Of a DNA stretch of 64,000 nt, positions 27,689 through 37,499 are shown piece after piece. Location: assembly GCA_023665805.1 (NCBI GenBank), contig JAMPDJ010000007.1, positions 1-64,000 on the forward strand, written 5' to 3'. Position numbers and translations under genes: made by a program. The stretch comes from Bacteroides sp. (lineage in GTDB: Bacteria; Bacteroidota; Bacteroidia; Bacteroidales; Bacteroidaceae). How positions within the stretch are numbered: the stretch's first letter is position 1; the number at the start of each line of letters is the position of its first letter. The notes beneath the pieces were generated by a model. That model ran no database searches and was not told where the DNA came from. It saw only the letters and a list, made by a program, of their open reading frames with translations.

Positions 27689-29122
27689 ATGAATATCAAC
27701 AGGCGTGCCATAGTGTCTTCCTTCGGATGGAAACTGATGGAAAAATTCAGTGTCCAAGGTATTTCATTTGTAGTGTCCGTAATCCTTGCAAGGATACTGT
27801 GCCCCGAGGACTACGGCATAGTGGCTCTGTTGCTGGTGTTCATAAACCTGGCCAACGTGATTATCGACGGTGGTCTCAATGTGGCTTTGATACAGAAGAA
27901 GAATGCCACACAGGAGGATTTCTCGACCATCTTCTGGACATGCCTCGCAACATCCGCCCTACTCTACGCCATCATGTTCGTCGCCTCTCCGTACATAGCC
28001 ATGTACTTTCAGGACGAAAACCTTACATCGGCAGTGCGAATTTTGAGCCTGTGCCTGTTTCCCTATGCCGTAAACTCTATTCAGCGTGCCTACATATCGC
28101 GGGAGATGCTCTTCAAACGACTGTTCATCTCCAATTTATGGGCTACCAGCGTTTCCGGTATTGCCGGCATACTGCTTGCACATAACGGCTGGGGGCATTG
28201 GGCACTGATATGGTTCAACATAGCACAGGCCGTGGTGCTATGCGCCGTCATGTGGCACACAGTAAAGTGGCGCCCGTCGTTTACATTCTCCACCTCATGC
28301 TTCCGCGACTTGTTCTCCTACGGATGGAAGATATTCCTCAGCAGCATGTGCAACACCCTTTTCCTCAACATACGCAGCCTGCTGATAGGCAAATACTACA
28401 CATCCGCCACACTGGCATGCTTTGACCGTGGCAAGCAGTATCCCTCGCTGGTCATGGAGAATATCAACACATCCATACAGACGGTGCTGTTTCCTGCTTT
28501 CTCCAAGGAGCAGGACAACAAGGAACGTGTACGCTCCATGATGAGCCGCTCAACGCGCACCTCTTGTCTCTTTATCCTGCCCATAATGATGTGGCTAATA
28601 GTATGTGCCCGCCCGATAGTATTGTTGATGCTTACCGACAAGTGGGAAGAGGCCATTCCCTACGTGCAACTGTTCTGTGTGGCATATATGTTGATGCCCA
28701 TACAGATAGCCAACCTGGAAGCCATCAAGTCCCAGGGACGCAGCGACATCTTTCTGAGGCTCTCAATCGTTAAGATACTGATAGAGATTCCCATTTTGGT
28801 GACTACCGTGATGATTGGGCCAATAGCCATAGCGGCCGGCATAGTGCTATATAATTTCATATGCATCTTCATTAACCTCCGCCCCAGCGCACGGCTGCTG
28901 GGATACGGCTTTAGCAGGCAGATGAAGGATTTCCTGCCTGCACTATGTGCAACGCTGGCCATGGGAGCTGCAGCCTACCCCATAGCATGGACAGGATTAG
29001 GAAATACCTCGACTCTGATATTACAAAGTCTCGTATGCGTTCTCTTCTACACGGCAGCATGCTATCTCTCCCGTATGGAGAGTTTCATGTACATTCTGGA
29101 TTTCATCCGCAAACGGCAATAA
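27689..29122 (+). CDS. Polysaccharide flippase (Wzx/MOP family)
   Basis: A 477-residue integral membrane protein with about 12-14 hydrophobic helices. The N-terminus SFGWKLMEKFSVQGISFVVS with ILARILCPEDYGIVALLLVF is characteristic of the MOP-superfamily lipopolysaccharide biosynthesis/O-antigen flippases. It moves undecaprenyl-linked repeat units across the inner membrane. It follows the Wzz-like gene after 13 bases and precedes glycosyltransferases, as expected in a Wzx/Wzy-dependent locus. Confidence 0.92.
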   Translation: MNINRRAIVSSFGWKLMEKFSVQGISFVVSVILARILCPEDYGIVALLLVFINLANVIIDGGLNVALIQKKNATQEDFSTIFWTCLATSALLYAIMFVASPYIAMYFQDENLTSAVRILSLCLFPYAVNSIQRAYISREMLFKRLFISNLWATSVSGIAGILLAHNGWGHWALIWFNIAQAVVLCAVMWHTVKWRPSFTFSTSCFRDLFSYGWKIFLSSMCNTLFLNIRSLLIGKYYTSATLACFDRGKQYPSLVMENINTSIQTVLFPAFSKEQDNKERVRSMMSRSTRTSCLFILPIMMWLIVCARPIVLLMLTDKWEEAIPYVQLFCVAYMLMPIQIANLEAIKSQGRSDIFLRLSIVKILIEIPILVTTVMIGPIAIAAGIVLYNFICIFINLRPSARLLGYGFSRQMKDFLPALCATLAMGAAAYPIAWTGLGNTSTLILQSLVCVLFYTAACYLSRMESFMYILDFIRKRQ

Positions 29123-29145
29123 CAGCAACCTATACACACTACACC

Positions 29146-30258
29146 ATGCGTGCACACATACTCTATCCCAATTACCTGACCCCCGACGGCAACGCCATGT
29201 CAATCGGAGGCATACAGACGTACATCGCCAACCTCATCCCGGTATGTCGGGCCGAGGGTTACGAAGTCCACGTGTACCAACGCTCCACAGTTGAATTCAC
29301 CGCACAGCACGATGGTGCCACCATACACGGATACCGGCACAAGGATGCCTTCACATATCCGCTGTTCCGCTACCTATTCGACCGTGCCAAAAAGAACATA
29401 TCCGCCGCAGAGGATTTGGTTATCTTCGGCAGCGAAGCCTGCGCGGTACCGTGCCTCGGATACCGCTCCATAGCCATACAGCACGGCATATGGTGGGATA
29501 TAGCGGCAGAGAAGCCGTGCTCACCAATGAAATACTTGTACAAATTCCTGCTGAAAGCACGCATGGCATGGTGCACCGTCAAGCGCGATACTCTGGTACG
29601 GACGCTGGTATGCGTGGATTACAACTTCGTCAACTGGTATCGAGCCATAACGCCATATCCCAAGAACCGCATGCGCGTAATTCCCAATTTCAGCCGTCTG
29701 CCCGAGGCTGTACCGGAGAAAGCAGAGACACCTCTGCGCATAATCTTTGCACGCAGGCTCAACACATACCGCGGCACCCGCCTGTTCACACATGCCATCA
29801 CCCGCATATTGAACGAGTTCCCTAACGTGGAGGTCACGATAGCCGGTACAGGACCGGATGAGCGATATATGAAAGAACACCTGGCCTCCATGCCTGCCGT
29901 AAGTTTCACCACATACCGTAGCGAGGAATCCCTGCGGATACATGCCGACAAACACATTGCCGTGGTGCCCACCACAGGCAGCGAAGGCACCTCTCTCTCT
30001 CTGCTGGAGGCCATGAGCGCGGGATGCGCGGTGATATGCACCGACGTGGGCGGCATGACCAACATAGTGCTGGACCACTACAACGGCATCATGATCAGTC
30101 CCGATGAGAATGAACTGTACCAAGCACTACGCACGCTGATAACAGACAGACAGCTGCGCCACACACTCGCTATCCGTGCATACGACACTGTCCTGCATGC
30201 TTTTTCCCTGGATGCATGGAGAGACAAGTGGACACGCATCATACGTGAAGTCCGATGA
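29146..30258 (+). CDS. Glycosyltransferase family 4
   Basis: A 370-residue GT-B enzyme. The start at 29146 was chosen because the domain begins at MRAHILYPNYLTPDG and earlier sequence overlaps the flippase. The N-terminal acceptor half has AMSIGGIQTYIANLIPVCRA. The C-terminal donor-binding half has IIFARRLNTYRGTRLF, VEVTIAGTGPDERYM and the E-x7-E type segment GSEGTSLSLLEAMSAGCAVICT (near residue 280). It is predicted to add one sugar to the repeat unit on the cytoplasmic face. Its end overlaps the next gene by four bases (ATGA). Confidence 0.88.
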   Translation: MRAHILYPNYLTPDGNAMSIGGIQTYIANLIPVCRAEGYEVHVYQRSTVEFTAQHDGATIHGYRHKDAFTYPLFRYLFDRAKKNISAAEDLVIFGSEACAVPCLGYRSIAIQHGIWWDIAAEKPCSPMKYLYKFLLKARMAWCTVKRDTLVRTLVCVDYNFVNWYRAITPYPKNRMRVIPNFSRLPEAVPEKAETPLRIIFARRLNTYRGTRLFTHAITRILNEFPNVEVTIAGTGPDERYMKEHLASMPAVSFTTYRSEESLRIHADKHIAVVPTTGSEGTSLSLLEAMSAGCAVICTDVGGMTNIVLDHYNGIMISPDENELYQALRTLITDRQLRHTLAIRAYDTVLHAFSLDAWRDKWTRIIREVR

Positions 30259-31475
30259 ACATGATACGCCAGTACATACTCAGCCGCGAGGTCTTCTTCA
30301 ACCTGCTCATCTTCCTGATGTGGGGGTACATGCTTCTGGCTTACTACCGTGGTTTCGTGGGCATGGTCCCAGTGATAGGCAATCACCAGGACGTGGCCGA
30401 GGTTGCACTGGTATCCGTCATTGTCCTGCTGGGACTGCCTGCCATGCTAAACAGGATGAGCCCGAGCGACTGGCTGTTTTTGGGCGGATGCACATGTGTG
30501 TATGTACTGAATCTGGGGATTTTCCCGGACAACTACGATGTACTCCTAAAGAACATGTTCCCCACCCTGTGCCTGGTGGCCCCGTTCTTTCTGATGGGAC
30601 GCACACTGGACATAGACAAGTATCTGCGTCCCATGCTGACCATCTCCACGTTGTGCATCCTGCTGGACGCATTCTACTTTTTGATATACATGCGTAATCC
30701 GGCCAAGATGGCCGAACGAATGGCAGGAGAGTACTATATGTACCAAGCCTACCGTCTGCTGCCGCACGTGATGCTCATCCTGTGGCGAGGCATGCGCGAG
30801 TTCAGTCTGTCCAAACTGTTTCTGGCACTGATGGGCACGTTCCTTATCCTGGCCTACGGCACACGTGGCCCGTTGGCCTGCCTGGGCATCTTCGGCATAG
30901 GATACTTCTTTGCCTTTACCCGCTTCCGCCACTCCATGTGGGTGAAAGGCAGCATGGCATTCATGGGGGGTCTGGCAGTGATATTCAGCCGTCCGCTACT
31001 GATATTAGCCAAGGACAGTCTGGAGGCCGTGAATATGAGCACGCGTATCATAGAGAGGATGCTGGCAGGAGGGCTGACGCACGATACCGGACGCGGCTTC
31101 ATCAAACTGAAGCTATATGAGTATCTGGAACGTCCGGACACCTTCTTGGGCTATGGACTGTTCGGTTGCTCGCGCTTCGGCATGAAGTATCCTCACGACT
31201 TCGCGCTGGACTTTCTTTTCAGCTTCGGGTATGCCATCGGCTCCATGCTCCTTATCCTCATAGCCTATATTGTCATCCGGGCATTCGTCAAGACGCAGAC
31301 ACGCAACGAACGCGAGCTGATACTCATGTTCCTGTGCATGACAATACTTAAGATGTTCTTCAGCAGCAGTTTCATCATGGAGCCGTTCTTCTTTGCCCTG
31401 CTGGGCTACTGCGTTACCATTATTAGAAGAGATAACCATGTCACACAACATAGCGATAGTCTCCGCAGCATATGA
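30255..31475 (+). CDS. O-antigen/exopolysaccharide polymerase (Wzy-like)
   Basis: A 406-residue protein dominated by about 10-11 membrane helices with a larger periplasmic loop (about 265-315, with NMSTRIIERMLAGGLTHDTG). This is the pattern of Wzy/O-antigen ligase family proteins, which are weakly conserved. In a locus that already has Wzx, Wzz and an export protein it is the natural polymerase candidate. Its start overlaps the previous gene (ATGA), and its last 38 bases overlap the next start. Confidence 0.75.
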   Translation: MNMIRQYILSREVFFNLLIFLMWGYMLLAYYRGFVGMVPVIGNHQDVAEVALVSVIVLLGLPAMLNRMSPSDWLFLGGCTCVYVLNLGIFPDNYDVLLKNMFPTLCLVAPFFLMGRTLDIDKYLRPMLTISTLCILLDAFYFLIYMRNPAKMAERMAGEYYMYQAYRLLPHVMLILWRGMREFSLSKLFLALMGTFLILAYGTRGPLACLGIFGIGYFFAFTRFRHSMWVKGSMAFMGGLAVIFSRPLLILAKDSLEAVNMSTRIIERMLAGGLTHDTGRGFIKLKLYEYLERPDTFLGYGLFGCSRFGMKYPHDFALDFLFSFGYAIGSMLLILIAYIVIRAFVKTQTRNERELILMFLCMTILKMFFSSSFIMEPFFFALLGYCVTIIRRDNHVTQHSDSLRSI

Positions 31476-32631
31476 TCGCATACACTCGCTGGAGCGTCAG
31501 ATAATGTCCCTGCAACAGGCCACGTATCCCGAACCGGTGACACTCGTCATCAGCATAGACAAGAGCGAGAATACGGATGTGGAGCAGTTTGCACAGTCCG
31601 TGGAATGGGCGCACGGCTCCAAGCGCGTGGTCATGCACGAGGAGAATCTGGGACTGCGTCGCCACATGCTCTCCCTGGGACAGTTTCTGGAGGAATTTGA
31701 CGCCATCGTGGTGCTGGAGGACGACATCACCGTGGTGCCACACTTCATGACGTACGTACTGGCATCGCTGGACAAGTATCAGGACGACAACCGCATTGCC
31801 GGCATCAGCCTATACTCCTACAACGTGCATCATGGCACTCTCCGCCCGTTCACTCCTGTGTCATGCGGACATGATGTCTTCTTCATGAATGTGGCCATGT
31901 CGTGGGGGCAGGTGTGGATGAGACGGCAGTGGCAGGCCTTTCACCAATGGTACCTGACGCACGACGAGGAGTTCAACCTGCCGCACATCCCGGACAACGT
32001 GAACAGATGGAAGGCTTCCTCATGGCTGAAATACCATATACGCTACTGCATAGAACAGGACAAGTATTTCGTTTACCCCTACACATCCCTTACTGCCAAC
32101 AATGCCGATGCAGGAGTACACATGAAAGTGAGCGAGACGATATACCAGTCTCCCTTGCAACTGTTTCCGCACGATGCATATCGTCTGCCCTCGCCGGACG
32201 AGTGTCCCGTGCGATACGACGGCTTCATGGAGCCCAAGTTTCTTGGCGCATATCTGGGACTCAGCGAGGATGAACTCACTGTGGACTTCCACCAAAGCCG
32301 CCGATACGGGCAGTGGAAACGCTATCTGCTCAGCACACGCCTGCTGCCGTTCCGCGTGATACAGTCGTTTGCCTTGGAGCTATGTCCATACGAGGCCAAC
32401 GTCATGCTGCATCGCCATGGGCATGGCATATGGCTCTACGACACCACACAGGAAGCACTGCCGCCAGCGCGCACCGACCGCTATACACTATACCACTATC
32501 TGTACAAGAAGGGATTCTACGATGCAATCTTCATGATAGGTCCACGCCGTATGCTGTCGCTTGTGCGCGACCTTGTGTTCTACAAACTGAATCAGAAGTT
32601 TAACATGCACCTGCCCACACACATATCATGA
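31438..32631 (+). CDS. Glycosyltransferase (GT-A fold, GNT-I/GT2-like)
   Basis: A 397-residue protein with an N-terminal GT-A domain: IAIVSAAYDRIHSLERQIMS at residues 4-23, then a DxD-type motif in DAIVVLEDDITVVPHFMTYV (near residue 95). The later segment MSWGQVWMRRQWQAF is typical of the GNT-I-like group. The C-terminal 150 residues are not assigned. The start at 31438 lies inside the upstream gene, so the two ORFs overlap by 38 bases. It ends in an ATGA overlap with the next gene. Confidence 0.8.
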   Translation: MSHNIAIVSAAYDRIHSLERQIMSLQQATYPEPVTLVISIDKSENTDVEQFAQSVEWAHGSKRVVMHEENLGLRRHMLSLGQFLEEFDAIVVLEDDITVVPHFMTYVLASLDKYQDDNRIAGISLYSYNVHHGTLRPFTPVSCGHDVFFMNVAMSWGQVWMRRQWQAFHQWYLTHDEEFNLPHIPDNVNRWKASSWLKYHIRYCIEQDKYFVYPYTSLTANNADAGVHMKVSETIYQSPLQLFPHDAYRLPSPDECPVRYDGFMEPKFLGAYLGLSEDELTVDFHQSRRYGQWKRYLLSTRLLPFRVIQSFALELCPYEANVMLHRHGHGIWLYDTTQEALPPARTDRYTLYHYLYKKGFYDAIFMIGPRRMLSLVRDLVFYKLNQKFNMHLPTHIS

Positions 32632-33542
32632 CACGCATAGCCGTACTCCTCACCAGTTTCAACCGTTGCGTCAAGACAGTGGCCTGCATGAAGAGCCTGC
32701 GCCGCGCCATAGACCATTACACGAATACATCCCCGCAGACGGAGGCCCTCTTCTCCATATTCCTCACCGACGACGGTTGCACTGATGGCACCGCCGATGC
32801 CGTCCGCCATGTGTGCCACGGAATGAGTCTACACATAGTGCAGGGAGACGGCAAACAGTTCTGGGCAGGTGGCATGCGTATGGCATGGCGCGAGGCTCTG
32901 AGCCAGCGCAAGGACTGGGACTTCTTCCTGCTGCTCAACGACGACGCCATACTGCTGCCACAGGCCATGCAGGAGCTGATGGACACGCATGCATGGTGCA
33001 TGGAACACTACTACATGCCGGGCATCTACTCGGGCGTCACCTGCGAGACAGGACACCCGGAGAACATCACCTACAGCGGCGATGTCTTCGACAACGGAGC
33101 CAAGGGCAAGTGGCACCGTCTCGGCCCCACGGGCACACCGCAGATGGTGGACCAGTGCAACGCCAACATCCTGCTCGTACCGCGACAGATTGTAGAACGC
33201 ATAGGAATCTTCCATGAAGGCTACATCCATGGAGCCGCCGACCAGGACTATTGCATGCAGGTGCGCAAGGCCGGTTTCCCCGCACTCATAACGGCCGGCA
33301 TTGCAGGAGAATGCGAATACGACCACGTAAGCGAAAAAGAAGAATGCCTCATGCTGATGTGCATGCCACTGGACGAACGCAGAAAGTACGTATACCATCC
33401 CACCCATTCGGACAGGGACTACCTGCTCTTCGTGCGACGCAACATACCGCACAAGTACATCATCAGCCTCATCCTACGCCGTCTGAGACTATATTGTCCG
33501 AGACTATATTATTATGTAAATAAAGCGAGAGGGCTATATTGA
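32628..33542 (+). CDS. Glycosyltransferase family 2
   Basis: A 304-residue GT-A enzyme: IAVLLTSFNRCVKTVACMKS (nucleotide-binding strand), IFLTDDGCTDGTADAV, the metal-binding DDD-like motif in FFLLLNDDAILLPQAM (near residue 105) and GAADQDYCMQVRKAGFPALI. It resembles rhamnosyl/galactofuranosyl-type GT2 enzymes; donor and acceptor are unknown. It is the last gene of the + arm, coupled to the preceding gene by ATGA. Confidence 0.87.
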   Translation: MTRIAVLLTSFNRCVKTVACMKSLRRAIDHYTNTSPQTEALFSIFLTDDGCTDGTADAVRHVCHGMSLHIVQGDGKQFWAGGMRMAWREALSQRKDWDFFLLLNDDAILLPQAMQELMDTHAWCMEHYYMPGIYSGVTCETGHPENITYSGDVFDNGAKGKWHRLGPTGTPQMVDQCNANILLVPRQIVERIGIFHEGYIHGAADQDYCMQVRKAGFPALITAGIAGECEYDHVSEKEECLMLMCMPLDERRKYVYHPTHSDRDYLLFVRRNIPHKYIISLILRRLRLYCPRLYYYVNKARGLY

Positions 33543-33676
33543 ATACGCCCCTCGCCAGGAACTCGACACCACGTAAACCGACACCTGTTGACGGGTCAAC
33601 GGCAACCTGTCGCCGAAATCAGACGACAGCAGGGGATTGTCATTTCTTTTTACAACTACACAGGCATAATGCAAGA
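33543..33676. other. Junction between convergent exopolysaccharide arms
   Basis: 134 bases between two stop codons. Nested inverted repeats lie at 33579-33612 (outer 5 bp, inner GTTGAC/GTCAAC), and a T-rich run lies at 33653-33660. These could terminate the + arm, but the stem is weak. Confidence 0.35.
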
Positions 33677-34864
33677 CTATCTGCTTTCGCAACATCCAAC
33701 TAAAAAGCCTCTCTCTGAAAACATGCGTTTATAGTCATAAGATGCTATTGCATCATAATGGATTGTTGCATGCCAGTTCCTGATTATTCCTACCAATTTC
33801 CCCGTATCCTCAAACTCGCTCAAATCAATTACGGCCTCTCGGTTCCCATAGATGAACTCTGCCATTCCCTTAGCCTTTTCGCTATACGACAACAGCAGTG
33901 TAGGGCATCCGCATGTGACTGCATTGATGGCACAGTGCATTCGTGCCGCAATAACAAAATCACAGGCCGATATACTCTTTTTCAAACCGACAAAACCAGG
34001 ATCGCAGTCAACCACGGATACCCGTTGACGACAAGATGCAGACAAGTTGGCATAAATCTGCTGCATATATGTCAAGTCATTATCCACGTCAATCGTATCC
34101 AGGACATGTGGAATCAAGAGCACATCTACGTCCAGCGCACTGACAAGCCTTTCCACAGCAGCAGTCTGAGCCTGCAAGGCATCTTCGGCAGTAGCATATT
34201 TATAACGAACCGACAATGGACTGAGATTCAGTCCCAAAGTCCTGACATGACCGTATGTACGCGGCTGTCGCATGGGCAACACGGAAAAAGCCGGATCCGG
34301 TGCAAGAACACTATTAGCAGACAGTCCCAGTGTCTGAAGGTAAGCCATGGTTTCCGGCTCACGGGCGACAATCAAGTCCACCTTACGCAGGTGCCTGGAA
34401 AAGAACCTTAACGCCTCTGGATTAGTCTCAAATTTTCCAACAGACGCTCCCCACAGGACATAACGCAACCCTTGTCGCTGACATTGCTCCAGAAAACGCG
34501 GCAACGGACGATTAAAGTCATTGTTGGACCAAACAGTATACAAATCTCCACCTATGCAGAAGACAGTATCATAGGAAGCGAGCCAATCTGTGGAATCATA
34601 GGGCATTTCATATCTCACTCCCAACAATGACATTGCTTTTCTAACAATATTATGCCATGACCAACGTCCTTTGAAATGGTCACGCTCTATCACCTCAACA
34701 TCACAATCCGCCAGTCTGCGCTTGTCATCCTCATAGCGATAGGATGCGTATGTCACACGTATATCTGGATTAACGCCTTTCAATATGTTTACGGTACCAC
34801 GGACTATAGCCTCACATCCGTAATTATATACTCCATGGATACCTATCAATAATACATTAGTCAT
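33677..34864 (-). CDS. Polysaccharide pyruvyl transferase family protein
   Basis: A 395-residue protein that transfers pyruvate from PEP onto a sugar of the polymer to form a ketal. Family features are the N-terminal VLLIGIHGVYNYGCEAIVRG, FCIGGDLYTVWSNN (near residue 100), VAREPETMAYLQTLG, APDPAFSVLP and the C-terminal ACDFVIAARMHCAINAVTCG with the conserved RxH (near residue 315). The start at 34864 was chosen at MTNVLLIG, where the domain begins. It follows the FrhB-like gene after 32 bases, a pairing common in Bacteroidetes polysaccharide loci. Confidence 0.88.
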   Translation of the reverse strand: MTNVLLIGIHGVYNYGCEAIVRGTVNILKGVNPDIRVTYASYRYEDDKRRLADCDVEVIERDHFKGRWSWHNIVRKAMSLLGVRYEMPYDSTDWLASYDTVFCIGGDLYTVWSNNDFNRPLPRFLEQCQRQGLRYVLWGASVGKFETNPEALRFFSRHLRKVDLIVAREPETMAYLQTLGLSANSVLAPDPAFSVLPMRQPRTYGHVRTLGLNLSPLSVRYKYATAEDALQAQTAAVERLVSALDVDVLLIPHVLDTIDVDNDLTYMQQIYANLSASCRQRVSVVDCDPGFVGLKKSISACDFVIAARMHCAINAVTCGCPTLLLSYSEKAKGMAEFIYGNREAVIDLSEFEDTGKLVGIIRNWHATIHYDAIASYDYKRMFSERGFLVGCCESR

Positions 34865-34896
34865 TTTCTTAATCCGTTGATGTATGTTACAGTCAT

Positions 34897-36066
34897 TTAT
34901 CCTATACAATGAAAAAACTTTTTTCCTAATGCTGTTACCTTGCCTCTGAGAATCACACAGAAGCGTTGCCAAGACGACAATGGACAAAAATATCTGTCTG
35001 ATGCTTTCTTGAAGCCTCGCTCCTTTAACAGGCGTAAAACCGTCTTCCTGCTGTCCGGAATATCCCGCCGTTCGCTGTTCATCCTGTAATTACCGGACAG
35101 GGCTTCCGACAAAGCTATCTCGTTACATAATACAGTATCTTTGTCAAACATGGATACTATCTCTTTTCCTCGTGCAGTATTGGCCAAAACCAAACTGTTG
35201 CCATTGGCATTGTCTCTCTCTGCCGGTGAACGCCAATAATCACCCAAAGAAATGTCTCCCAGCCTTGGCAATGTATTTAATTTGCAATTATAACATGCAG
35301 TATGATACAGTAGCCCGCTATTGAATCCCAAGAACAAACGGTTGATGTGCCTGCCCTCTGCCAACAACAGTCGTTTACCGGAATAAAACTTGACCGTACT
35401 GTTCCGCCAGCCAACATCCTTTGCACGAAAGTTCACCGACGTAACGCACTGGCCGGGAAATTTCCACTGGCAATATCCATCAAACAACAGACGTGTAGGT
35501 ATGCCTGCACATAGGATATCTACTGTGGTCAGAAGTTCGGAAGATACATAATTGCGTAGTGCTCTTATATGGCAAGGCAGTCCTATGAAAAGAACCTCCT
35601 TGCCCAAACGCAACGTCTGCCTGACATCCCTGTATATCCCGGATGCGATTGGCTGCACATACTTACTGCCACGAAACATATCAAGACCTGCCAACGTATC
35701 AGTCTTATCAAAAACAACATGCCCGTTATCCCACTTGCAACCATATACAACTGCACCTTTTTCCACAAACATGCGTCCGAGAGCATACGCAATCCCACCA
35801 GAGGAACTTTGCTTGATAGCATTCTCATTTGTCTGCCATGCATAGAACGCACGAGGTTCTGTCCCGTACATCTCTCTTATGTCCGTCAGAGCAGGACATT
35901 TTTTTGTACAGACAGAACAGTCAGTGCACTTACCGGCATCAACCACAGGTCTGTAATAACCATCGCTATCCAAAGTCATACTTATAGCATCATGATTACA
36001 GACATCGGCACATAGGAAACAACCCTTACAATCAGCAGCCGCTACTATAGTAGTTACATTACTCAC
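34897..36066 (-). CDS. Coenzyme F420 hydrogenase/dehydrogenase beta subunit (FrhB)-like iron-sulfur protein
   Basis: A 389-residue protein with an N-terminal double 4Fe-4S ferredoxin domain (CKGCFLCADVC near residue 14 and CTDCSVCTKKC near residue 42), followed by FrhB N and C domains (SSSGGIAYALGRMF, FIGLPCHIRALRNY, and LGDISLGDYW). Homologues beside pyruvyl transferases in polysaccharide loci have no proven reaction; reductive modification of a sugar or of a PEP-derived group is an inference. The start is GTG at 36066; no better ATG is in frame. A TATCTTTG promoter at 36199-36206 precedes it. Confidence 0.85.
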   Translation of the reverse strand: MSNVTTIVAAADCKGCFLCADVCNHDAISMTLDSDGYYRPVVDAGKCTDCSVCTKKCPALTDIREMYGTEPRAFYAWQTNENAIKQSSSGGIAYALGRMFVEKGAVVYGCKWDNGHVVFDKTDTLAGLDMFRGSKYVQPIASGIYRDVRQTLRLGKEVLFIGLPCHIRALRNYVSSELLTTVDILCAGIPTRLLFDGYCQWKFPGQCVTSVNFRAKDVGWRNSTVKFYSGKRLLLAEGRHINRLFLGFNSGLLYHTACYNCKLNTLPRLGDISLGDYWRSPAERDNANGNSLVLANTARGKEIVSMFDKDTVLCNEIALSEALSGNYRMNSERRDIPDSRKTVLRLLKERGFKKASDRYFCPLSSWQRFCVILRGKVTALGKKFFHCIG

Positions 36067-36381
36067 AGTCAGATATGCATCTAAACAATACTCTGCGGAA
36101 ACTGTCTGTCACATTGATAGCACACAAACGTCCGCCTTTGCACCTATATATACGAGTCCGAACACGCCTTACGCAGGCTTTTCACCTCATTATACTGCCA
36201 AAGATACGAAAAAAACATGTAACAGGCAAATGTCTCCACTGTCAACTGCACGGTAACACAGTCATGGACACACGTAAGAAACATGTGAAACAACGAGACA
36301 ACAACTATCCTCTCGCAACGGACATAAGAGTCGACGAGGAAGACATAGAAGAGATGATGTCCGTCCACAAGACATTGTCGC
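36067..36381. other. Intergenic region holding the FrhB-like promoter
   Basis: 315 bases with a minus-strand -7 element (TATCTTTG, complement of 36199-36206) and a leader of about 125 bases to the GTG start. A 42-codon + strand frame (36264-36392) runs into the 3-prime end of the asparaginase gene; I could not support it as a gene. Confidence 0.5.
36199..36206 (-). promoter_or_regulatory. -7 promoter element for the FrhB/pyruvyl transferase pair
   Basis: Minus-strand TATCTTTG, fitting TAnnTTTG. Confidence 0.5.
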
Positions 36382-37425
36382 TCAAGATATAGTTATCTCA
36401 CCGGCGATGTCGGTATTCAGCAGACGTATGATGTCTTCCTTGGAATCAGTCTGGCCCAGAAGGAACATCAGTTTGGTGACGGTGCACTCCAAAGTACCGT
36501 CGTAACCGTTCACCACACCAGCCTGAAGCAACTGCAACCCGGTCTCGTAGCGGTGCATTTCCACCGTGCCGAGAGAGCAACGCGTGGTGTTCACCAATAT
36601 GCCGCCACGGCGGTCAAAATCCCTCAGTTTCTCAAACAACCATGGCTTCTGCGGAGCATTACCCGAACCGTAGGTCTGGATGACGAGAGCACGCAGGTTC
36701 TTCATGCGCACAACAGCATCCACGTATTCCTCCGAAATGCCGGGGAAGAGAGTGAGAATGAAGATGTTGGTATCGAACGAATAGTGGGGACAGAAAGGAC
36801 GTGTGGGGTCTGGACGACGAATTTGCAACGCGTCATACTTGATACGTATGCCGGCATCGGCCAAGGAAGGATAGTTGTAGGAACGGAAGGCATTGAAACC
36901 CTCGGCATTTATCTTGGTGGTGCGATTGCCACGCATCAGACGGTTCTCGAAGAAGATGCACACCTCAGGAACGGCCGGCTCTCCGTCGGCATTGCGTGCA
37001 GAGGCTATCTCTATGGATGTAAGGAGGTTTTCCTTTCCGTCTGTGCGCAACTGGCCGATGGGCAACTGTGCGCCAGTGATGACAACAGGCTTGCCGAGAT
37101 TCTCCAACATAAAACTCAATGCCGATGCCGTAAAGGCCATTGTGTCCGTGCCATGCAGCACCACGAAGCCGTCATAGACATCATAGTTCTCCGCTATTAC
37201 CCGCGCCATATTCACCCAGTATTTTGGTTCCATGTCGCTGGAGTCTATGGGCGGCTGGAAGGCATATGAATCCATGTTTATATTCATACGCTTCATCTCT
37301 GGTACCAGATGCTGGAACCGCCCGAAATCGTAGTTCAGCAACGCGCCCGTCTCCGGGTTCTCTATCATGCCTATGGTTCCACCCGTGTAAATGAGCAGGA
37401 TGGATGGTAACGATGTATCCTTCAT
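36382..37425 (-). CDS. ansA: Type I L-asparaginase
   Basis: Hydrolyses asparagine to aspartate and ammonia. The 347-residue protein has both catalytic threonine motifs: ILLIYTGGTIGMIE (residues 9-22) and VVLHGTDTMAFTASALSFML (near residue 88), plus the catalytic Lys region in AQLPIGQLRTDGKENL. No signal peptide is visible, so it is the cytoplasmic AnsA type. It lies 74 bases behind the GH26 gene on the same strand and may be read from the same transcript, though its function is unrelated to polysaccharide. Confidence 0.93.
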   Translation of the reverse strand: MKDTSLPSILLIYTGGTIGMIENPETGALLNYDFGRFQHLVPEMKRMNINMDSYAFQPPIDSSDMEPKYWVNMARVIAENYDVYDGFVVLHGTDTMAFTASALSFMLENLGKPVVITGAQLPIGQLRTDGKENLLTSIEIASARNADGEPAVPEVCIFFENRLMRGNRTTKINAEGFNAFRSYNYPSLADAGIRIKYDALQIRRPDPTRPFCPHYSFDTNIFILTLFPGISEEYVDAVVRMKNLRALVIQTYGSGNAPQKPWLFEKLRDFDRRGGILVNTTRCSLGTVEMHRYETGLQLLQAGVVNGYDGTLECTVTKLMFLLGQTDSKEDIIRLLNTDIAGEITIS

Positions 37426-37499
37426 AGCTCTCTTGTTGGATTTTGTCTGTTCTATGGCTGAGTGTCAGGCTGTACCTTGCGTCAGTATGCCCGTCTCGA

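Noticed and set aside
36264..36392. Possible 42-codon + strand gene (starts MDTRKKHVKQ, acidic end)
   Set aside because: The composition is protein-like, but there is no promoter consensus ahead of it, its end overlaps the asparaginase gene, and I recognise no family. It could be real; conservation would decide.
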